DNA from: Cyclobacteriaceae bacterium
GTDB lineage: Bacteria; Bacteroidota; Bacteroidia; Cytophagales; Cyclobacteriaceae
Assembly: GCA_029882725.1 (NCBI GenBank)
Contig: JAOUKG010000041.1
Span: 1-9,580 of the forward strand
DNA length: 9,580 bases
Reading direction: 5' to 3'
Below are positions 6,131 to 9,580 of the stretch, piece after piece. Position 1 is the first letter of the stretch. Every line of letters begins with the position of its first letter. The position numbers were made by a program, and so were the translations under genes. The notes beneath the pieces were generated by a model. It ran no database searches, was not told where the DNA came from, and worked only from the letters and a program-made list of their open reading frames with translations.

Positions 6131-7381
6131 CATTCCCTTAAAAAAATCATCAGGGAGTATCTCCATAAGAACATCGAAAGTTAAAAAATTTCTTGGGAGG
6201 GCTACAATTTCAAAAGCTGGCAATGATTCAAAAGAATCTATCAACTGATCTTTAATAAAATTCATTTCCTTTTCAGTTACCTCGCTGGTTTTCGCCTTTT
6301 TTATCAATTTTAACAGGCTCCCCCGATCATACACTTCCTGATATAAACGATCCCTGTTTTTCGAAACTATTCTTTCCAATCTTTCAATATAATGATGTGA
6401 AACCTCTTCGTACTCTTTTTTACTTTGAAGTTCATCCATTTCATCCCAATAATTCAAAACAAATCCCTCTACAGCAATCATACTGCTTTCGAGATCTTCA
6501 GGATTAAATCCCAATCTACTATTTAGTATTTCCAGAAATTCAATTTCAATACTTTCCACCCTACGATCAGCCCACGCAGTGAGGATAGACAACTCAAGAA
6601 AATACTTTCTCAAAATCCAACTTTCATCCTGTGGAATAGTTAATTCATTAATACTATACCCTTTTTCGAAAAAATCCTTAGCTTCTTTTTTCTTTTCCGA
6701 AGGTAACTTCAATGAATTTATAAAATATTCGAAAAGCCTTCTTTCTTCGGGTTCAATATTGTGATTAGCATATGCGGCTGCCGACATGACTTTGATGACG
6801 TTTGACCTGATATCATCACGTTGGCTTTTCAAATAATCTACAATAATTTTTGTATTGGGGGTGTGAATCCACTGTCGGAAAAAATAGATGTCTAAAAACA
6901 ATAGACTATTATGGAAAAACCCAGACCAAAAGTTATTTTTACTACCTAAATCAATCCTTTTTTCCAATATTCTTTCCACGATAACTGCAGGTTCAATTTT
7001 TTGGCCAAACAATGTTTTTACATTGGTATATAATTCAGGGTACACAGCATTGTAAAACAAGCCAACCTGAATAATACCTTCAGTAAGAATTGTGTTGAAA
7101 GGAATATTGTTCTTTAAATCTCTGTTTCTGAATAAAACATAACTTTCTAAAAGCGTATCGATTAGCAGAAGTCTGACCTTGGAATCACTATCTATATTTT
7201 CCGTTCCTGCCAAATTTTTTAGAGGATAGCCATACATTATTCCTGTGGGTTGTATGAGACTATAAAGTGTTTGATCAGGATGTAAACCTTTTTTGAATTT
7301 TTCATTCAAAATTTCTTCACTAAATTCACGCTCCCTGATTGCCAAATAATCTGAAACCCAGCCTTTTTTAGAGTAATTCAT
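6128..7381 (-). CDS. LETM1-related (biofilm-associated type) protein with TerB-like segments
   Basis: A 417-residue, probably cytoplasmic protein with no signal peptide or convincing membrane helix. The C-terminus (about 353-415: LLKLIKKAKTSEVTEKE, KDQLIDSFESLPAFEIVALP, LPDDFF) follows the LETM1 ribosome-binding-domain pattern, in which a D-x-x-x-x-(I/L)-P-A-x-x-I-x-x-L-P motif precedes a final LP. The middle has two TerB-like helical segments: VMSAAAYANHNIEPEERRLF (198-217) and ILTAWADRRVESIEIEFLEI (266-285), each with the acidic residues of that family. The N-terminus (GWVSDYLAIRE) is conserved-looking but unassigned. Bacteroidota proteins of this build are annotated 'LETM1-related biofilm-associated'; the molecular role is unknown. 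Mitochondrial LETM1 is tied to K+/H+ exchange, and the divergent neighbour here is a K+ channel, a suggestive but unproven link. The TAA stop lies within the right inverted repeat of the adjacent element. Confidence 0.82.
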   Translation of the reverse strand: MNYSKKGWVSDYLAIREREFSEEILNEKFKKGLHPDQTLYSLIQPTGIMYGYPLKNLAGTENIDSDSKVRLLLIDTLLESYVLFRNRDLKNNIPFNTILTEGIIQVGLFYNAVYPELYTNVKTLFGQKIEPAVIVERILEKRIDLGSKNNFWSGFFHNSLLFLDIYFFRQWIHTPNTKIIVDYLKSQRDDIRSNVIKVMSAAAYANHNIEPEERRLFEYFINSLKLPSEKKKEAKDFFEKGYSINELTIPQDESWILRKYFLELSILTAWADRRVESIEIEFLEILNSRLGFNPEDLESSMIAVEGFVLNYWDEMDELQSKKEYEEVSHHYIERLERIVSKNRDRLYQEVYDRGSLLKLIKKAKTSEVTEKEMNFIKDQLIDSFESLPAFEIVALPRNFLTFDVLMEILPDDFFKGM

Positions 7382-7441
7382 GTTCTAACACATAAAATAT
7401 TAGCCTGTAATATACAAAATAAAAATTGTAGATTGAATTTA

Positions 7442-7470
7442 TTGCTAATTTCGCCAAATTAAATTATAAT
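7442..7470 (+). promoter_or_regulatory. Weak promoter candidate for the K+ channel gene
   Basis: TTGCTA (7442-7447), 17 bases, then TATAAT (7465-7470) resembles a sigma-70 promoter. TAATTTCG (7446-7453) is one base off the phylum's TAnnTTTG box. Only one could be right, and the first would leave a near-leaderless transcript with the ATG at 7480. The region is so A/T-rich that either may be chance. Confidence 0.2.
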
Positions 7471-7479
7471 ATTGAACGT

Positions 7480-8487
7480 ATGTGGGCATTTAACAAGTTG
7501 TGGATTGCAATATCATTATTCGTTGGTAGCCTGATTCTTGGGGTTGTCGGCTTTTCAATGGTGGAGGGATATTCGCTTTCTGATGCTTTCTATATGGCAG
7601 TAATTACATTTTCGACGGTGGGCTTTCAGGAGGTACACCCATTGAGTAATCAGGGAAGAATATTTACAGGCATATATATTATTGTAAATCTTGGTATTTT
7701 TGCTTATGTTATATCAGTGTTTTCAACTTTTATCTTTGAAGGTGAGTTGAGAAAAGCTTTGCAGGATTTTTTAATTGGAAGGGAAGTAAAAAAAATGAAA
7801 GACCATATAATTATTTGCGGATTTGGAAGAAACGGGGCTAAAGCCGCAGAAGTACTATTCAGCGAAAATCAAAAATTCGTTGTTATAGAAAAAGAAAGAG
7901 AAACGATTAATAGAAATGCTGACAATGAAAAATATCAGTTTGTATTAGGAGATTCCACCAACGATGATGCGCTTTTGGAGGCAGGCATTGAAAGAGCCCG
8001 TACGCTTATAACCACTCTTCCCAAAGATTCAGATAATGTATTTATTTCATTATCGGCACGACAACTAAATCCAGGAATAAACATTATTGCCCGAGCTTCT
8101 GATTCGGAAAGTGAGAAAAAGTTAATCAGAGCAGGGGCCAACCGCATAGTTATGCCCGATTATTTAGGAGGTATCCACATGGCTCAGCTCACAACTAAAC
8201 CCTACGTTATCGAATTTCTTGACATGCTGAATGGAGTGGGTGATGGCAAAATGAATCTTGAGGAAGTTACCTTTAGCAACCTTAAAAATGATATTAGAAA
8301 TCTTTCGCTGAAAGAAATGGATGTTCGTAAAAAAACAGGTGCCAGTATTATAGCTATCAAAAGGGCAAATAATAAATTTTTATTCAACCCTGCCAGTGAA
8401 GACCTAATAAAAGAAAACGATATCATGATAGTTTTGGCCACCCCCGAAAATATTCAGCGTTTCCGAAAAACATTCTGTTCTTCTTAG
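7480..8487 (+). CDS. Two-TM potassium channel with RCK (TrkA-N/TrkA-C) domains
   Basis: A 335-residue inner-membrane K+ channel subunit, presumably tetrameric and ligand-gated like MthK. Seen: TM1 (about 7-26), pore helix (34-45), filter TVGFQEVHPLS (46-56), TM2 (62-86), a linker, then the RCK_N Rossmann domain with CGFGRNGAKAAEVL (G114, G116, G119) and acidic E137 at the end of the second strand, which suggests dinucleotide binding. GDSTNDDALLEAGIERA (157-173) and RAGANRIVMPD (217-227) are family motifs. An RCK_C domain occupies about 255-327. The filter reads G-F-Q where G-Y-G or G-F-G is standard. There is no internal RCK duplication. The gene diverges from the LETM1-related gene, and its stop codon overlaps the stop region of the serine dehydratase gene on the other strand. 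Confidence 0.93.
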   Translation: MWAFNKLWIAISLFVGSLILGVVGFSMVEGYSLSDAFYMAVITFSTVGFQEVHPLSNQGRIFTGIYIIVNLGIFAYVISVFSTFIFEGELRKALQDFLIGREVKKMKDHIIICGFGRNGAKAAEVLFSENQKFVVIEKERETINRNADNEKYQFVLGDSTNDDALLEAGIERARTLITTLPKDSDNVFISLSARQLNPGINIIARASDSESEKKLIRAGANRIVMPDYLGGIHMAQLTTKPYVIEFLDMLNGVGDGKMNLEEVTFSNLKNDIRNLSLKEMDVRKKTGASIIAIKRANNKFLFNPASEDLIKENDIMIVLATPENIQRFRKTFCSS

Positions 8488-9416
8488 CATGCCTTATTAG
8501 AAGGTTTTTCTGGCAAAACCTCTTCCTCACCCAATATTTGTATATCTGAAATGAGTATCTTTTTCGAAAGGGCCTTTCCTGTTTTGGTAGCCGCCAAGCC
8601 ACCTAAGGCTGTTTCCTTATATCTTTCTTCCATACTTTGTCCAATTTCCCCCATTGCCTCAATACATTCATCAACGGGTATCACTGCATCCACCCCTGCC
8701 ATTGCAATCTGGGCAGAGGAAAAGGCAATGGCCGCAGCACTCGCATTTCTTACTACACAAGGCACTTCCACCAAACCGGCCACAGGATCACATACTAACC
8801 CCAACATACACTGGATAGTAATTCCTACAGCATTGGATACTTGCAAAAAATCCCCTCCCAAACAGTAAACTATTGCACCTGAAGCCATTGCCGCTGCACT
8901 TCCTGTTTCGGCCTGACAACCGCCTACGGCTCCCGCCAAACTTGCTTTATTGTCAATAATTAAGCCTATCCCTGCTGAAACCAGTAATGCCTCGACAAGT
9001 GTCTTCTTCTCTATCGAATGGATATCCTTAAGTGTGTACAAAACCCCTGGAATAATTCCGGAAGCTCCGGCAGTGGGAGCGGCCACCACTCTGCCCATAC
9101 AACTATTTACTTCTTTGGCCGCCAGTGCCCTGGCAATTACTTTTTGAAAATTTTCTCCCAATACAGAAACTCCATGATTGTACACCTTTTTGGCTCCATT
9201 GTTTATCATGCCAGATCTTGAAACCATATCTTCAGTCAACCCCGAATCTACCGCATCAAACATAACATCCAATGCTTTTTCCAACCCCAACAAAATAGAT
9301 TGCTCCTCAGAACCTTTTTCATTTATCTCATATTCAATTACAGGCTGAAAAAGGGAGACCTTCTTCTCTTCTATTATTGCTTTCCAACCTTCAAAAGAAT
9401 CGAATAAAAACGACAT
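8484..9416 (-). CDS. sdaAA: L-serine dehydratase (L-serine ammonia-lyase), iron-sulfur type, alpha subunit
   Basis: Converts L-serine to pyruvate and ammonia in the cytoplasm using an oxygen-sensitive 4Fe-4S cluster, not PLP. The 310-residue length fits the separate alpha chain. Motifs: SRSGMINNGAKKV (66-78), VVAAPTAGASGIIPGVL (110-126), GGCQAETGSAAAMASG (165-180), LGLVCDPVAGLVEVPCVVRN (205-224). C167, C209 and C220 are spaced 42 and 11 apart, as are the cluster cysteines C343/C385/C396 of the Legionella enzyme. The protein ends ...SNKAC, so C310 is the last residue, as in that enzyme, where the terminal cysteine reaches into the active site. No beta subunit (SdaAB) is adjacent: the channel gene converges downstream and a Crp/Fnr gene lies upstream. 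It must be elsewhere, or the chain works alone. The ATG at 9416 follows the upstream stop by one base. Confidence 0.95.
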   Translation of the reverse strand: MSFLFDSFEGWKAIIEEKKVSLFQPVIEYEINEKGSEEQSILLGLEKALDVMFDAVDSGLTEDMVSRSGMINNGAKKVYNHGVSVLGENFQKVIARALAAKEVNSCMGRVVAAPTAGASGIIPGVLYTLKDIHSIEKKTLVEALLVSAGIGLIIDNKASLAGAVGGCQAETGSAAAMASGAIVYCLGGDFLQVSNAVGITIQCMLGLVCDPVAGLVEVPCVVRNASAAAIAFSSAQIAMAGVDAVIPVDECIEAMGEIGQSMEERYKETALGGLAATKTGKALSKKILISDIQILGEEEVLPEKPSNKAC

Positions 9417-9417
9417 A

Positions 9418-9580
9418 TTATTTAAGTAAGCTAAGATCTCTGATTAAAATTTTTCTCCGGTCAAAATTAATGATATTCTTCTCCTTCAGTTCATTTAAAA
9501 TAGTGGTAACCGTTTGTCTGGAAGTACCTGTAAGACTTGCAATATCTTTATGAGTGAGTTTTGTGGGTATCATTGTTTCA
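9418..9580 (-). CDS. Crp/Fnr-family transcription regulator, C-terminal HTH only (partial at window edge)
   Basis: The last 53 codons of a gene continuing beyond the window, ending in TAA at 9418-9420. The translation contains LTHKDIASLTGTSRQTVTTI and then LNELKEKNIINFDRRKILIRDLSLL. This is the winged helix-turn-helix of Crp/Fnr proteins: a first helix around KDIASLTG, a recognition helix TSRQTVTTILNELK with the family's S-R-x-T-V pattern, and a wing with an I-x-x-x-x-x-K-I-x-I-x-D-L ending. The cNMP/effector domain is not visible, so the ligand is unknown. The stop and the next start read TAA-T-ATG, so this gene and sdaAA are almost certainly one transcript. It may control the operon itself, but no operator can be seen because the promoter is outside the window. 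Confidence 0.88.
   Translation of the reverse strand, partial: ETMIPTKLTHKDIASLTGTSRQTVTTILNELKEKNIINFDRRKILIRDLSLLK

Noticed and set aside
8551..8868. 105-codon plus-strand frame opposite sdaAA
   Set aside because: Antisense shadow of a well-conserved enzyme, with no start context or recognisable domain.
1..9580. tRNA or rRNA genes
   Set aside because: I looked for cloverleaf-type arms and the GGTTCGAATCC-type T-arm in the gaps. GGGTTCAATGCC at 5772-5782 resembles one, but it belongs to the terminal inverted repeat and has no acceptor or anticodon arms.

Overview
The window looks like ordinary chromosome of a Bacteroidota bacterium, most likely Cytophagales or a close relative. The evidence is moderate-to-low GC, almost no Shine-Dalgarno sequences, A/T-rich leaders with a TAnnTTTG-type -7 box, and phylum-typical gene families: a DUF4105/Lnb membrane protein and a LETM1-related 'biofilm-associated' protein. 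The genus cannot be told from these genes. Nothing suggests a phage, plasmid or genomic island.

Layout from left to right. (1) 1-2076, minus: the first 692 codons of the disaggregase ClpB; its C-terminus lies outside the window. (2) 2337-2750, plus: a small hotdog-fold thioesterase, divergent from clpB across a 260-bp gap that holds a good -7 box for clpB. (3) 2751-2900: a short spacer with two hairpins and two copies of an AGTGAAGG-containing repeat. (4) 2901-4668, minus: a two-gene operon. A probable lipoprotein N-acyltransferase (Lnb) is followed by rnhB (RNase HII), whose start overlaps the lnb stop. (5) 4738-5751, plus: a radical SAM/SPASM protein of unknown substrate, divergent from lnb across 69 bp. 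(6) 5752-6127: the most unusual stretch. A roughly 366-bp element has ~31-bp imperfect terminal inverted repeats. Inside are four copies of a short GACCC...GGGTC palindrome arranged as nested inverted pairs, a perfect 17-bp hairpin and a further small hairpin. It has no coding capacity and sits between two convergent genes. (7) 6128-7381, minus: a LETM1-related protein with two TerB-like segments, divergent from (8) 7480-8487, plus: a two-TM, RCK-domain potassium channel with a non-canonical TVGFQ filter. (9) 8484-9416, minus: iron-sulfur L-serine dehydratase alpha subunit, overlapping the channel gene tail to tail by 4 nt. (10) 9418-9580, minus: the C-terminal helix-turn-helix of a Crp/Fnr-type regulator whose stop lies one base before the dehydratase start, implying co-transcription.

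Functionally this is a housekeeping neighbourhood: protein disaggregation, lipoprotein maturation, ribonucleotide removal, potassium transport and serine catabolism. There is no clear multi-gene novel pathway. The features most worth following are the nested palindromic intergenic element, the pairing of a soluble LETM1-like protein with a K+ channel, and the Crp/Fnr-serine dehydratase operon, in which the dehydratase's C-terminal cysteine codon shares a base with the neighbouring gene's stop codon.
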